Assembly (NCBI GenBank): GCA_039105265.1
Contig: JAPFFF010000049.1
Location: 1-64,000, forward strand
Direction of reading: 5' to 3'
DNA: 64,000 bases
From: Tritrichomonas musculus
Taxonomy: Eukaryota > Parabasalia > Tritrichomonadida > Tritrichomonadidae
Shown here: positions 34,427-45,200 of the stretch, one piece after another
Layout: each line of letters opens with the position of its first letter
Position numbering within the stretch: position 1 is the first letter of the stretch
The notes under the pieces: model-generated
What the model was told of the DNA's origin: nothing
The model's database searches: none
Seen by the model: only the letters and a program-made list of their open reading frames with translations
Translations under genes and position numbers: made by a program

Positions 34427-37042
34427 ATGAGTAATATTACTAGTTGGAATTTCGATAAAAAGGTTCTACCCACAGATGTCGTCAAAAGCTATATCGATAT
34501 CATCAATGAGGAGTTCGGTGGGGGTATCTCAACCAGAAACCCATATGTTGGACAGCTGAGCAGTCTCATAAAGTTCCTGAATGAGAACTCATTTGTAGCT
34601 CACACTGGTTTTGATCCCGATAATAAGCTCGAGGAATCAGATCTTGATACATTCATCAGGCGACTGAGGCTTACACTTGCTGAGCAGGAGCGTCTTGAGA
34701 AATTGGGGTTAGAACATGCTGAACGTTTACTGAATAGCAAGATTAAGAAGACGCATTTTGATAAAAGGGATTTAACCACGAGTGATGTCCAAGATTATAT
34801 CAAGATCGCCAACACAGAGTTCGATGGCAAAATCCCAACCGACATACCACAGGCCGCACAGCAGAGCAGTCTCATAAAGTTCCTAAATGATAATTTATTT
34901 GTATATCGCACGGATTATGACACCACTTATAAACTCAAGGAATCAGATTTTGATACATTCTTCGAGCGATTGCATGATGAACAAGAGGATAAGCTACTGA
35001 GGGATGCAACTGAACATAATCTGCATGCACTTGAGGAGGTCAGACTTGAACGTGAACGTGCTAAGCAATTGGAATGGGAGCGTGCTGAGCAGGAGCGTCT
35101 CCAGAAGCGGGAACAGAAACTGGCTGAGAAGTCGAAACGCGATCGATTGAAACAGAAGCAGGAACAGGAGCGTGAAAAGCATCTCAAGATCTCGAATAAG
35201 CATTTTGGTGAAATCCACCCAGAAACTGTCAAAACATATATCGATATCATCAACACTGAGTTCGATGGTAACATCCCTACTAACACTACGTATATTCTTC
35301 AACTGTGCCCACTCAAGAAGTTCCTAAATGATAATTTATTTGTACATCGCACCGGTTTTGATCGCACTAGTAAGCTCAAGGAATCAGATTTTGATACATT
35401 CTTCGAGCAGCTGAGGGCTGAACGCCGTGCAGCATCAGATAATGATTACTTCAGTAAATTCGATAGAGATGATTACAAGATTGAGGACCGCATTGATGAA
35501 CGCCAGCAATTGAATACCTGGATTAAGTTCATTCAGCAATTAGATGATGAACACAAAGCATATTCATATTTCAACAAGTATTATCCCGAGTATCTCGATA
35601 GAGCTGAAATACAAGATATACTCCGAGACAGGACTAAGGTTACAAAACTGAATCATATTATCGATGGTAACGCTAGTATTGATGATAACAAAGCATATTC
35701 CTATTTCAACAAATATTTCCCCGAGTATATCGACAGAACTGAAATACATAATATACCCCGAGACAGGACTAAGGTTACAAAACTGGTCCATATTATCAAT
35801 GATTCCCCCAAGGTCACCGAAAATATTGATGATCTCCCCAAGGACCCCGAAAATAATGAAATACTCGATTACCTCAGTGAGTTCGGCCATCAGTTCAAAT
35901 CGAAACACACCGATTTCCTCATGGTGAATGAACCTGATAGCTATGATAGGGCTGTTGAGGCTTGGCAATCATATACCAAATATGCTGATAGTGATTCCAA
36001 GGAACGCGAGGATATCGATACCTATGAGCCAATATACATATACTACTTCAACTCGATATCCTCATTGAACTCTATATATGACGGCTTGCAACAGGTCTAT
36101 AAGCGTGAGGTAAAACCATTCAAAATCTATTTCCAACTCTCAGGTGTATTTCAGTCCCCCAGTGAGGAGAATATGCTTGGGTATTCATGTGAATATGCAG
36201 CTAGGGAAATCAATTGGAACAACTATAAATCAGCTATCCCAATTGTGGTTCGTGATGAGCAATCGCTTGATATCGTGAAGTACTATATTGAATCAGTACT
36301 GCACTCATATGAGACCTCAACATCTGGAACCAAGTTGATTATGGTAGGATCAGTCTCATTCACGGTATCTCGAATGGTCAAGGTTAGTGGTCCAATCAAG
36401 GATTTACTTCCTGAGATCAAAAATAGCAAATTCATCATCACGGACAACGCCGATGACAATCTATGTTGGTACCGATTTCTGGCTGCATGTCTAGATGACC
36501 ATCTGGTTGACCCTGAATCTGGTTGCAAAACTAAGAATCGCACACAGGTAGCTAGGAAGCTCCTATGCGAGGATCACAATATAGTGTATTCTACTAAGCC
36601 ATCTCAAGATGCAATTGACCTCCTGAACAACTATCCGGGTACATCAATTGAATCCATGAAGGCATCTGCCGAGAAGCATCACTTGAATGTGGACATCTAT
36701 GAGTACTTGGAGGATCTCAAAGTTTATAACCTTCAGGACCAATGGAAATACAATGAGGACAACTCATTTAGGAAATCCGCATTGCTGTACACCCAAAATC
36801 GAATCATCCACATAATGTACATCAGGGATGCTGAGAAGCTGACCAACATCCACATCTGCCCAAAGTGTGGCTCATATACCCATTACGGTCATCACAATAT
36901 GAAGCGTTTCGAGAACCATAAGCTACATTGTGACGGGGTATTTCGAAAGCGATTCATACCCAATCGTGAACCACTACCATACTGCCCACATATACTCAGC
37001 AATCCGGTGTACGAATATTGCTTAGCCTATGGTCTCGAATAG
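34427..37042 (+). CDS. PolB of element 2, N-terminal part
   Basis: This frame carries the non-polymerase half of the protein. Three tandem modules of about 80 residues open it (about 1-85, 105-190, 255-330), each with SLIKFLN or PLKKFLN and ESDxDTFxxxL. Between them lies a Glu/Arg-rich helix, and two 40-residue repeats with KAYSYFNKYxPEYxDRxEI follow (about 380-460). An OTU-like segment (DDNLCWYRFLAACL, about 675) and a C2H2-like finger (CPKCGSYTHYGHHNMKRF..HKLHC, about 810) come before the exonuclease region. Homologous to 53351-55777 in element 3, which has one module instead of three. The PolB locus of this element is broken (about one break). Confidence 0.85.
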   Translation: MSNITSWNFDKKVLPTDVVKSYIDIINEEFGGGISTRNPYVGQLSSLIKFLNENSFVAHTGFDPDNKLEESDLDTFIRRLRLTLAEQERLEKLGLEHAERLLNSKIKKTHFDKRDLTTSDVQDYIKIANTEFDGKIPTDIPQAAQQSSLIKFLNDNLFVYRTDYDTTYKLKESDFDTFFERLHDEQEDKLLRDATEHNLHALEEVRLERERAKQLEWERAEQERLQKREQKLAEKSKRDRLKQKQEQEREKHLKISNKHFGEIHPETVKTYIDIINTEFDGNIPTNTTYILQLCPLKKFLNDNLFVHRTGFDRTSKLKESDFDTFFEQLRAERRAASDNDYFSKFDRDDYKIEDRIDERQQLNTWIKFIQQLDDEHKAYSYFNKYYPEYLDRAEIQDILRDRTKVTKLNHIIDGNASIDDNKAYSYFNKYFPEYIDRTEIHNIPRDRTKVTKLVHIINDSPKVTENIDDLPKDPENNEILDYLSEFGHQFKSKHTDFLMVNEPDSYDRAVEAWQSYTKYADSDSKEREDIDTYEPIYIYYFNSISSLNSIYDGLQQVYKREVKPFKIYFQLSGVFQSPSEENMLGYSCEYAAREINWNNYKSAIPIVVRDEQSLDIVKYYIESVLHSYETSTSGTKLIMVGSVSFTVSRMVKVSGPIKDLLPEIKNSKFIITDNADDNLCWYRFLAACLDDHLVDPESGCKTKNRTQVARKLLCEDHNIVYSTKPSQDAIDLLNNYPGTSIESMKASAEKHHLNVDIYEYLEDLKVYNLQDQWKYNEDNSFRKSALLYTQNRIIHIMYIRDAEKLTNIHICPKCGSYTHYGHHNMKRFENHKLHCDGVFRKRFIPNREPLPYCPHILSNPVYEYCLAYGLE

Positions 37043-37093
37043 AAACCCAACATATATTACATCACCTACGATTTCGAAACTGTTGAACAGCCT

Positions 37094-39994
37094 GTGAATG
37101 CATCTATTGGTTCATCCACAACCATCAACTCACGACTGGTTCCCCTTAGCGTATCATCATGTGTCAAATCGCAATCTGGTTGTACCACAAGGCACTTCTC
37201 ATTAAGAGATTCATCTGAGTTCATCATCAAGTGGATCGAGTGGTTGTTTGAGCAATCCAAGCAGGTGTATCACGATAAGGTTCAATACATGAAATCCTTC
37301 ATCAATCAACCAGTTGACAAGCTCAAAACCATTGATCGCAACCTGAATGTGATAACCGTATTTGGATTCAACTCGAGTAGATTCGATAGCAACCTATTCA
37401 AGGAGTATCTCAACTACAGTTCAGCCAAGCGAAATATGTTCTGGAGTGTTGAACCCAATAGCATCATTGGTACCACATCCTCACTGAAGCAGTTCATATT
37501 GAAGTCACCCAAATACGATACCAAGTTGCGATTCATCGATGCACAATCATTCGTCGCTGGAGGTACATTACGACAATTCGGCGTAGACTTTGGGGGAGTT
37601 GAGAATAGCTCTAAGGGTGTATTCCCATTTGAAGCCTTCAACACTGAGAACTACAATGAGGTCCTCTCACAAGCAGAGCCATTTGAGTATGAGGCGTTCT
37701 ACAGCTATCTCAACCAGAAGAACCCATTGACACCAGATGATTACAAACTGTATCTCGAGGATGCCAAAAACTATGAAACCCGATGGGACTACCTACTTGC
37801 ATACAATGATAATGATGTCGAGATGATGATCAAACCCATTGACAACCTGATTGCACTCAATGCGCAGTACAACGTGGACCTCATCTCAAACCTATCGCTA
37901 AGCAAGAATGCATCCTGTATCAAGTATGCACTCGCATATAAGGAATTCAATCCAAATGCCGAATACTCCATACAGAATCCCATTAACAAATTCAAACCAA
38001 ACCTCGATTGGTGGCGATTCAAATGCGAGAACTACTATAACCAGGATGTCAAATATAATCTAGCTCATAAGGACAAACCCAGGAACCTCGATAAATGTGT
38101 TTGTGAGGAGCAATTCGATAAGTTCATGGAGATGTACAACAATCCAGATACTGGCAAGTGCCATCTCTGTGGTGAGCACTTCACATGGACCAACAGACCC
38201 ACTCTCGATAGAATCAATAATGATATCGGTCATGAACTCAGTAACTGTAAACTCGCTTGTGCGGAATGCAATAGACTTCGCAGCCGTGATGATCCCAATA
38301 TAACCAAACTCCGAATTCAGCTGAAGAAGTACTGCAAGATGATGCATCTCCCAACACTCATCAACGATGAACAGGAGTATTACAGCTTACGGAACAACAT
38401 CACAGGTGGTCTATCCAATGTCATGCACCGAGTCAACATCAAGGGTCATACCAAAATAAACCGTTTTAGATACAACGCCGTTGATCACAAGGTAATCTCA
38501 TATGATACTCCACACACGATGACTCATATTGTTGGAGTTGATTTCAACAGCTTATACCCATCAGCATTCAGTTCAACCAAACATGATGCCAATCCATATC
38601 ACGGGGGAGTCATGTATATGCCAGGTTCCATGATGGAGCGATTCGAGGTGTACAAGGATGGGGTCAAAAATATGAAGACCTACAACACATGCATGTATAT
38701 CATCAACAGCCAGAAGCTCCGAAAGCATCCCAAATTCCTGTTCAAAGCGGAGGTCATGTTGAAATGCCCAATATCCAAAATCAACTACTTCATCAATTTC
38801 CCACCTGTATTTCGCAATTTCGATATCACCAATGATGAGGCCACAATTGGTCCATATATGCACAACTACATGACCCACAATAAGCTCCCATCTGTTGACA
38901 AAACTGAACGGAAGCTGACCATGAGTGTTGATACAATGGGTACCTATCAGACATTCTCGAACTACTACCTCTGGTTCCTCCTCGACCATGGACTTGTCAT
39001 TGAGGATATCAAGAGTCTCACCAAATACGAGGCTCATCGCGGATTCAACCCATTCGTTAGCGAATTCATGAAACGCCGTCAGGATATCATATCAGGTACC
39101 GTTAAAGGTAACGAGAAGTTCTACAAGATCAGCATGAATGGCTCATATGGATACGATGGGATGAACACCGAGAAGTTCTCCAAAATCAAGATATGCTCAC
39201 GCGATAAGACCTTCCAGAATATCATCTACGACAACTATGTCAGTGGCACCAAATTGAGTGATGACAACTATCTACTCCAGATGAACCCAAAGAGCTTCAA
39301 ATGCACGACATGCCTTCAGGAATCATTCTGGACTCTAGATAACGCCAAATTCTGGTATCTCACATTCATATACGACTTCATGTACAAGTGCCTTGATGTG
39401 GAGCGATTCCATTTCATAGAGGGGGACACTGATAGTGCGTATTTTGCAGTTGCTGGTGATGATACCAAGGGGTCCGATCAAGAGTTCAAATACATCATCA
39501 ATAATAGGGCATTCTATGATGAGAACATATATAAGTTCATGCCGAATCCCAATATAAACACAATCGCTGATGAGAAGAAAATACTGGGTCTCTGCATTGA
39601 GAAATATGGTGAGAATATGATAGCGTTGGCCCCTAAGTGCTACACCATATTTAATAGTGGCTCTATAACCAAGGCACTCAAACTCAAGGGGGTCTCCCTC
39701 AAGAAGAACCATATCACAAGTGATGATTACAAGGACATCATCGACAATGGTGGTGTGAAGGTTGGCAAAAATATCAATCTGCAAATGATGCGCAAGCTCT
39801 CAGCCCCTCCGGGGATGGCTCGCAATACCAAAATCCAGAGCAAAATCAGTGAGATGGCGATGTCCAAGATCACGGTAAACAAGAATGCGCTCACCGGGAC
39901 TCACACCAAAATGATTGTCCTCGCGAACCAATCCTGTGCACCATTCATCCACGGACTCACATCAGGGGACTATATTATATGCAATTCGAATTGA
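37094..39994 (+). CDS. PolB of element 2, C-terminal part with HNH-like domain
   Basis: Holds the rest of the exonuclease region, then an HNH-like domain (about residues 353-405: CHLCGEHFTW, LDRINNDIGHELSNC, CAECNRLRS), which has the CxxC pairs and DRINN..GH..NC.L.C..CN pattern of HNH nucleases. Polymerase motifs follow: VDFNSLYPS (about 481), KISMNGSYGYDG (about 677) and EGDTDSAYF (about 775). Near the C-terminus, a family A repeat (39785-39817) lies within about 20 residues that element 3 PolB lacks. The end GTHTKMIVLANQSCAPF is shared with element 3. Confidence 0.88.
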   Translation: MNASIGSSTTINSRLVPLSVSSCVKSQSGCTTRHFSLRDSSEFIIKWIEWLFEQSKQVYHDKVQYMKSFINQPVDKLKTIDRNLNVITVFGFNSSRFDSNLFKEYLNYSSAKRNMFWSVEPNSIIGTTSSLKQFILKSPKYDTKLRFIDAQSFVAGGTLRQFGVDFGGVENSSKGVFPFEAFNTENYNEVLSQAEPFEYEAFYSYLNQKNPLTPDDYKLYLEDAKNYETRWDYLLAYNDNDVEMMIKPIDNLIALNAQYNVDLISNLSLSKNASCIKYALAYKEFNPNAEYSIQNPINKFKPNLDWWRFKCENYYNQDVKYNLAHKDKPRNLDKCVCEEQFDKFMEMYNNPDTGKCHLCGEHFTWTNRPTLDRINNDIGHELSNCKLACAECNRLRSRDDPNITKLRIQLKKYCKMMHLPTLINDEQEYYSLRNNITGGLSNVMHRVNIKGHTKINRFRYNAVDHKVISYDTPHTMTHIVGVDFNSLYPSAFSSTKHDANPYHGGVMYMPGSMMERFEVYKDGVKNMKTYNTCMYIINSQKLRKHPKFLFKAEVMLKCPISKINYFINFPPVFRNFDITNDEATIGPYMHNYMTHNKLPSVDKTERKLTMSVDTMGTYQTFSNYYLWFLLDHGLVIEDIKSLTKYEAHRGFNPFVSEFMKRRQDIISGTVKGNEKFYKISMNGSYGYDGMNTEKFSKIKICSRDKTFQNIIYDNYVSGTKLSDDNYLLQMNPKSFKCTTCLQESFWTLDNAKFWYLTFIYDFMYKCLDVERFHFIEGDTDSAYFAVAGDDTKGSDQEFKYIINNRAFYDENIYKFMPNPNINTIADEKKILGLCIEKYGENMIALAPKCYTIFNSGSITKALKLKGVSLKKNHITSDDYKDIIDNGGVKVGKNINLQMMRKLSAPPGMARNTKIQSKISEMAMSKITVNKNALTGTHTKMIVLANQSCAPFIHGLTSGDYIICNSN
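39785..39817. repeat. Family A in-frame repeat, copy 1 (in PolB)
   Basis: Matches the family consensus AGCTCTCAGCCCCTCCGGGG flanked by ATGATGCG and ATG. It encodes KLSAPPGM, a reading frame different from the other four copies. The corresponding position in element 3 PolB has neither the repeat nor the surrounding residues, so it looks like an insertion. Confidence 0.85.
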
Positions 39995-40005
39995 ATATTG
40001 GGTGT

Positions 40006-40080
40006 GGTAAAATTCTACCACACCCGGATTTCATGGAGATAACCCCTAAATCCCTGGAACAGCAAAACTGCTGTCCCGAT
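40006..40080. repeat. PolB 3' hairpin, family C copy 2 and left arm of a 60-bp inverted repeat
   Basis: Directly after the PolB stop codon is a 10-bp stem GGGTGTGGTA/TACCACACCC with a 6-base loop. It is followed by the family C hairpin GGAACAGC/GCTGTCCC (40056-40077). The stretch 40020-40079 is about 85% identical, in inverted orientation, to 49178-49240. It lies between the convergent 3' ends of PolB and the fibre-like gene, where a transcript-end function is plausible. Confidence 0.8.
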
Positions 40081-40082
40081 AA

Positions 40083-42242
40083 TTAGGCCTTAAACACAGC
40101 TAATGTGGATCCGTTGATGATACCAGTTATGATACCCACAGTCATACGATTTATTTTTGAGGTTATCCCGGTCTCACCAGTGAGTATCTTCAGTTTATTA
40201 TCAGCGTTATCGATGAATACCTCATCCCCAATGGAATAGCATGAGGAGTCCTCAACCTTAACCATGTAATCCCCATGAGTGGCGAATGTGATACAACTAT
40301 TGGCTTCATCGATTCTCACGCATATACCAACATACTCCTTCCAGGTACCAGTGGTCTTCACACTACATATGCAATCAGTGGTGTCAGATTCAGTGCTAGG
40401 GACCCATTTCGAATCCTCACGATGATACACCTTACCGGTCATATATACTGGAGCTCCAATGACGAAATCGGTGATGGTGTTAACCGATGACTCGATTGGG
40501 GAGTAGTGGGTGATGGTTGTACTGGCAATTGCGTGTAGTTTATCAACATATGACTTCAATGCATATTTAGCATCGCATTCAGATTTAGTTAAATAATCAG
40601 TTATTTGACATTTAAATACAACTCCAGATAATATTAATGAAGCTAGATTAGTTATTGACTTCTCATTTTTTTCGAATATACCATATAATTCATTATAATA
40701 AAATCTATCGAAATCAGTAGTTTTTGGTGAATCATTTATTAAATCAGCTGAAGTATAAACATTGTTTGTTAATAATTCATTTAATGAACTCTTCAAAGCA
40801 TACTTCTCATCAGCCTGGGCACTAGTATAATATGGTGTCAAGTCAACTGGTTCTGGGATATCCGATTTCAAAGCTAATTCATCTTCGGTTTCTGCTAATG
40901 TTATTGTTATTGGAAGGTATTGATATCTATCATATATTACTCCACTAACTTCATCCCACACTAATTCAAAATACTCCTCTTCACTTTCAAATCCTTCAGC
41001 TTCATGTTGTTTAACGTTATATTCATCATCAGCATATAATTCATTTGTCTTGAATCTGATATCAAAATGGAATATATCACCACTAGTGTCTACTTTATAA
41101 CCAACCAAATGTGTACCTTCTTTGAATGGTAAAACGTGAGATGTATCCATTCCGTTTTCTTCATATTCTTCTGGTATTGGACCTGTATTAGGAAACATAT
41201 ATGTCTTAGTTTCAATTGTGTATTCAGTTGATACATTCAAATTATCTCTCGTGATGTAATTCTTCAAATCATCTCTCAAAGCATAAGTGTTCGACACATA
41301 TCTAGCCGAATAAGCGTTTTTGTCGGTTGGTTCGACAGTTTTGGTTATTGAGCATGACAGTATTTCCGGTGTATCACCAGTTCCTGGATTGATTAATTCA
41401 TGGCTTTGATACAGAATCCATAGACCAGAACTACTTCCGTCGATACGCAGTATCTGAGAGGGTAGATTATCATCATCGTCATTGTACGAATAGTCTGCGT
41501 GAACATAATGGGCCGTATAGTAACTGTCTGATGAGACAATATCCAACCCATATTGCTCAATCAGTTCATGATATGTGTCGTAGTCCAAATCAGGAATTGT
41601 ATTATTGACGATTGTGAATTGGATTGTTGTTTGACCCTCGATAATCTCTGGGATATCGCTCTTCACTTGATCAATAGCATGGGTCATATCTGTTGTCAAA
41701 GCATATGGTTCCAAAGCTGTTGTCAATGCAGATCCATTAACCAAATCTGTGGGTATCTCAGGGATATCTTCAGCGAGTGCATACTCACTTAAGTTCGTAA
41801 GCTTCGCATACGGTTCCAAAGCAGTACTCAATGAATCACTCGTAACGATGTTCTCAGGGACCTCAGGTATTTCAGTAGATAGCGCACAGTTTTTGGCTAT
41901 GTAATCACGTAATTCACCAATGGCACCATCCACATCTTCACTAGATGCGTACTTCAGCATCTCCGTATTGAAATCCTCGGTTTTCACATAGTCGAATAGC
42001 TGGGTTTGCAAAGCGTATGACTCAAGGTCCTTGGCTAAGGCATATTTTTCGAGATGCTCACCAACTGTACTCGTAATGAGTTCCTTGATTTGCTCCTGGT
42101 TGGGACCAGTTATATTCGAGCCATTGGACCCATTGGACCCATTGGCATGACACATACATGCATACTTTTTGATGTATTCTATTAGTAACTCGTCGATAGT
42201 GGCTGCTTTTATTGAAAATCCACTCTGTTCTATACTGAACAT
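40083..42242 (-). CDS. Fibre-like protein of element 2 (719 aa)
   Basis: A modular, probably trimeric attachment protein. It has many copies of a short motif of the type YALxSDIPE or YALTTDM spaced along the chain, e.g. LTPYYTSAQADEKYALKSSL and YLTKSECDAKYALKSYV, like phage tail fibres. A short Gly-Ser-Asn repeat lies at about 35-45. The C-terminal domain (about 580-719) with DCICSVKTTGTWKEYVGI and YSIGDEVFIDNADNKLKIL is strongly conserved in element 3 (58504-61230). Plus coordinates about 40560-41290 look more AT-rich than the flanks, as if the middle had been exchanged. Divergent from the 1243-aa gene with 18 bases between start codons. Confidence 0.65.
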   Translation of the reverse strand: MFSIEQSGFSIKAATIDELLIEYIKKYACMCHANGSNGSNGSNITGPNQEQIKELITSTVGEHLEKYALAKDLESYALQTQLFDYVKTEDFNTEMLKYASSEDVDGAIGELRDYIAKNCALSTEIPEVPENIVTSDSLSTALEPYAKLTNLSEYALAEDIPEIPTDLVNGSALTTALEPYALTTDMTHAIDQVKSDIPEIIEGQTTIQFTIVNNTIPDLDYDTYHELIEQYGLDIVSSDSYYTAHYVHADYSYNDDDDNLPSQILRIDGSSSGLWILYQSHELINPGTGDTPEILSCSITKTVEPTDKNAYSARYVSNTYALRDDLKNYITRDNLNVSTEYTIETKTYMFPNTGPIPEEYEENGMDTSHVLPFKEGTHLVGYKVDTSGDIFHFDIRFKTNELYADDEYNVKQHEAEGFESEEEYFELVWDEVSGVIYDRYQYLPITITLAETEDELALKSDIPEPVDLTPYYTSAQADEKYALKSSLNELLTNNVYTSADLINDSPKTTDFDRFYYNELYGIFEKNEKSITNLASLILSGVVFKCQITDYLTKSECDAKYALKSYVDKLHAIASTTITHYSPIESSVNTITDFVIGAPVYMTGKVYHREDSKWVPSTESDTTDCICSVKTTGTWKEYVGICVRIDEANSCITFATHGDYMVKVEDSSCYSIGDEVFIDNADNKLKILTGETGITSKINRMTVGIITGIINGSTLAVFKA

Positions 42243-42260
42243 TTACTATAAAATAAAGGT
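42243..42260. promoter_or_regulatory. Ultra-short divergent spacer, element 2
   Basis: Eighteen bases (TTACTATAAAATAAAGGT) separate the start codons of the fibre-like gene (minus) and the 1243-aa gene (plus). This is the third fibre-gene start in the window with such a compact divergent arrangement, although here the partner gene is not penton-like. Confidence 0.5.
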
Positions 42261-45200
42261 ATGCTTAGCCGTATTGATAATGAAGTCAAGAGCGCCAGAG
42301 ACCGTAATATCCTTAAGTTTATATATACTGAATGCAAAGCAACAGATGATATCATCAACGCTATGATAGGTGTCATCAATGATAGAAATCTGTACGGTGA
42401 TAAGGTGCTTAGTAAGTTCTTGGAGCTTAAGCGCTCATGGCCAAATCAAGGATCAGATCCCATTGAGGCTGATCAAGTTGAACGTACTAAGGACCGTCTT
42501 TCGTACAGGCTCCGAGAGTTCCAATATGAACTGGATAATTATTTGAAAAACTCCGAAGACCCAGGTAAATATGAATATTATCGGAATAAAGTCCAGAACA
42601 ACAATCTCCGTAGTACTCTTAAGTTATTATATGTTATATGCGGTGTGTCAAAAGAAATCATCGATAATATGATACATGTCATCAATAATCCAGATCTGTA
42701 CAATGATGAGATACGACAGACGCTCAAAAACATAGATGATATGTGTAATGGATTCAACAGGAATAACGCTGGTGTGAAACAAACTTTGAAGCAAAGACTT
42801 AAAAATGATGCCGAGACTTACTTCACAAATCCGAATCTATATTTGAAACCCCAACCGAAACCCCCACAGATACCATTATCGGAATTTCCTGAAGTGGAAC
42901 CTCCAGGAGATCCAAGCGAAGTCCCTATCGTGGCATCCCAAGGAGATCCAAGTGAAGAGGAGGCTTATAGTGAAGTCAAGTACTCCGCATACCGTAAGCT
43001 CCTTAAGTTTTTATCTAGTGAATGCGGAGTAACAGATGAAATCATCGATAATATGATACAAGTCATCAATAATTCAGACTTGTACGAGGATGAGATAGTA
43101 AATGCTATCGATGGGATGAGGCAAGATTGTGTACGCACCGACTTTAATGATCCTAGGTCTGTTCAAAGTTTGAAGAACCTCCTTACGCTGAAAGCTTCAA
43201 TTTACTTCAGAAATCCGAATAAATATTTGAAACCCCAAGCGAAGTCCCAGTCGAAGCCCAAAGCGGAACCCAAAGGAGATCCAAGCGAAGTCCCTATCGT
43301 AGCACCCCAACCGAAACCCCCAATAGCACCCCCAGGAGATCCAATCCAGGAGATCCAAGCGAAGTCCCTATCGATACCATTATCGGAGTTTCCTGAGGTG
43401 GAATCTCCAGGGGAACCCCAAGGAGATTCAAGCGAAGTCCCTATCGAGGAACCCCAAGGAGATCCACTCGTGGAACCTCCAGGGGAAGACTCAGGTGAAG
43501 ACTCCGGTGAAGACTCAGGGGAAGAGGAGGATAGTAGTAAAGTCCCGTACAGTAAGCTTCTTGATTACCGTAAGCTTCTTGAGTATTTATCTAGTAAATG
43601 CGATGTATCAGAGGAAGTCATCAATAATATTCGACATATCATCTATTATCCAGATTCGTACGAGACTGAGATAGTAAATGCGATTGGTGAGATGAGTCAA
43701 GCTTTGGTAAGCACCGACTTTAATAATCCTAGTCAGGTTGACAAGTTGAAGAAAAGGCTTACGAAATATGCCGCGACTTACTTCACAAATCCGAATCTAT
43801 ATTTGATATCCCAACCGAAACCCCCAATAGCACCCCCAGGAGATCCAATCCAGGAGATCCAAGCGAAGTCCCTATCGATACCATTATCGGATTTTCCTGG
43901 ATTGGAATCTCCAGGAGATCCAAGCGAAGTCCCTATCGAGGACACCCCTGATGATGCGACAGCTCTCAGTCCCTCTGGGGCTGATGCTAATCCCAATAGA
44001 CAACCCGTTAATCCAGAATTTGAGGAGGAAGAGGAGGAGGTGGAATCCCAATCGATGTCAAATATATTCCCAGAAATCGGAACTCGTGCAGATAGGATTG
44101 ATCAGGATATGGACATGCTGCGCACAAAGCGTATTCTCCCTGAGGATATCATTGAGGTACTACCCAAATACTATCGCATTGCTGATAACCCCGAATGTGC
44201 ACCTCGTGAACTTAACCAGTTTGAGATTCGGGAGGTTCGAGATATGGTTGATGACATCATACATAACTTGGATTCAATCGCAGAAGATCGATCGCTTACC
44301 ATAAAGTCTCCAAAAGCAGAAGCTGAGGTGTCGAATATACGAAGCTATATCAATAAGATTAGGGTCTATGAGGGTATCGAATCTGATATCGAAGCTGAGA
44401 TCGAAAAAGATGTCAATCGTGAGAATACAAATAATAACATTTTTTCTTCACCTAAAGTACACATGTCCCGTAAAACCGATAAGGATAATGATATAATCGA
44501 TGGTGATGGTGAGGAGGATGAGGATGAGGATGATGGTGATACTGAGGTTGAGTCTGAGGCTGAGGCTGAGGCACCTCATCTAGCTAAATATAAATATGTT
44601 AGGACACCTGTTAAAGCTCCGATTGCATACGGTGGGAAATCACTTAAGGGAGTACCAGGTTCGGTACACAGGCCAACATCCAAATATACTAAAGAACACC
44701 AATATGACTATGTAAGGGCGCCTATTGCATCACGAAGTGGTCTCATAGGTAAGCGTTCAGGTAAAGACTTTACAAATGTTAAAGGTCATTTAGACAAGTT
44801 TGGCAATCTCGCACTCTCAGCTGATTCTTCAGCTTTCAAGAAGAACTTCCTAGATATGGTCATAAATGGTAACTTCCGAGTTAAGTACATTCCAGCAGCA
44901 GCAGCTCGTGATACCGCGGAGGAATATTGTTTGAAACATCTTGATGAGAATGGAGTTCCCAAGTACAGATTATTTCCAACCAACAGTATTGACCCATTAG
45001 GAAATAATATTACAGACCTTAATGGTGACCGTGTTGATGATATCGTACTTGTTGATAGACGTGGAACTCCAGCTATAGTCAACGGTTACAAATTAGTCCA
45101 TGCATCTCCTTATAAGAAGGCCTGGAAAACAATTTGTAATACAAAGGCTAAGCGTCAAGCAACTCCATTTAATGTATGGCTCATGAAGCAATTTAATAAG

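Noticed and set aside
44786-45082. Antisense frame within the 1243-aa gene
   Set aside because: Shadow of a well-conserved coding region.
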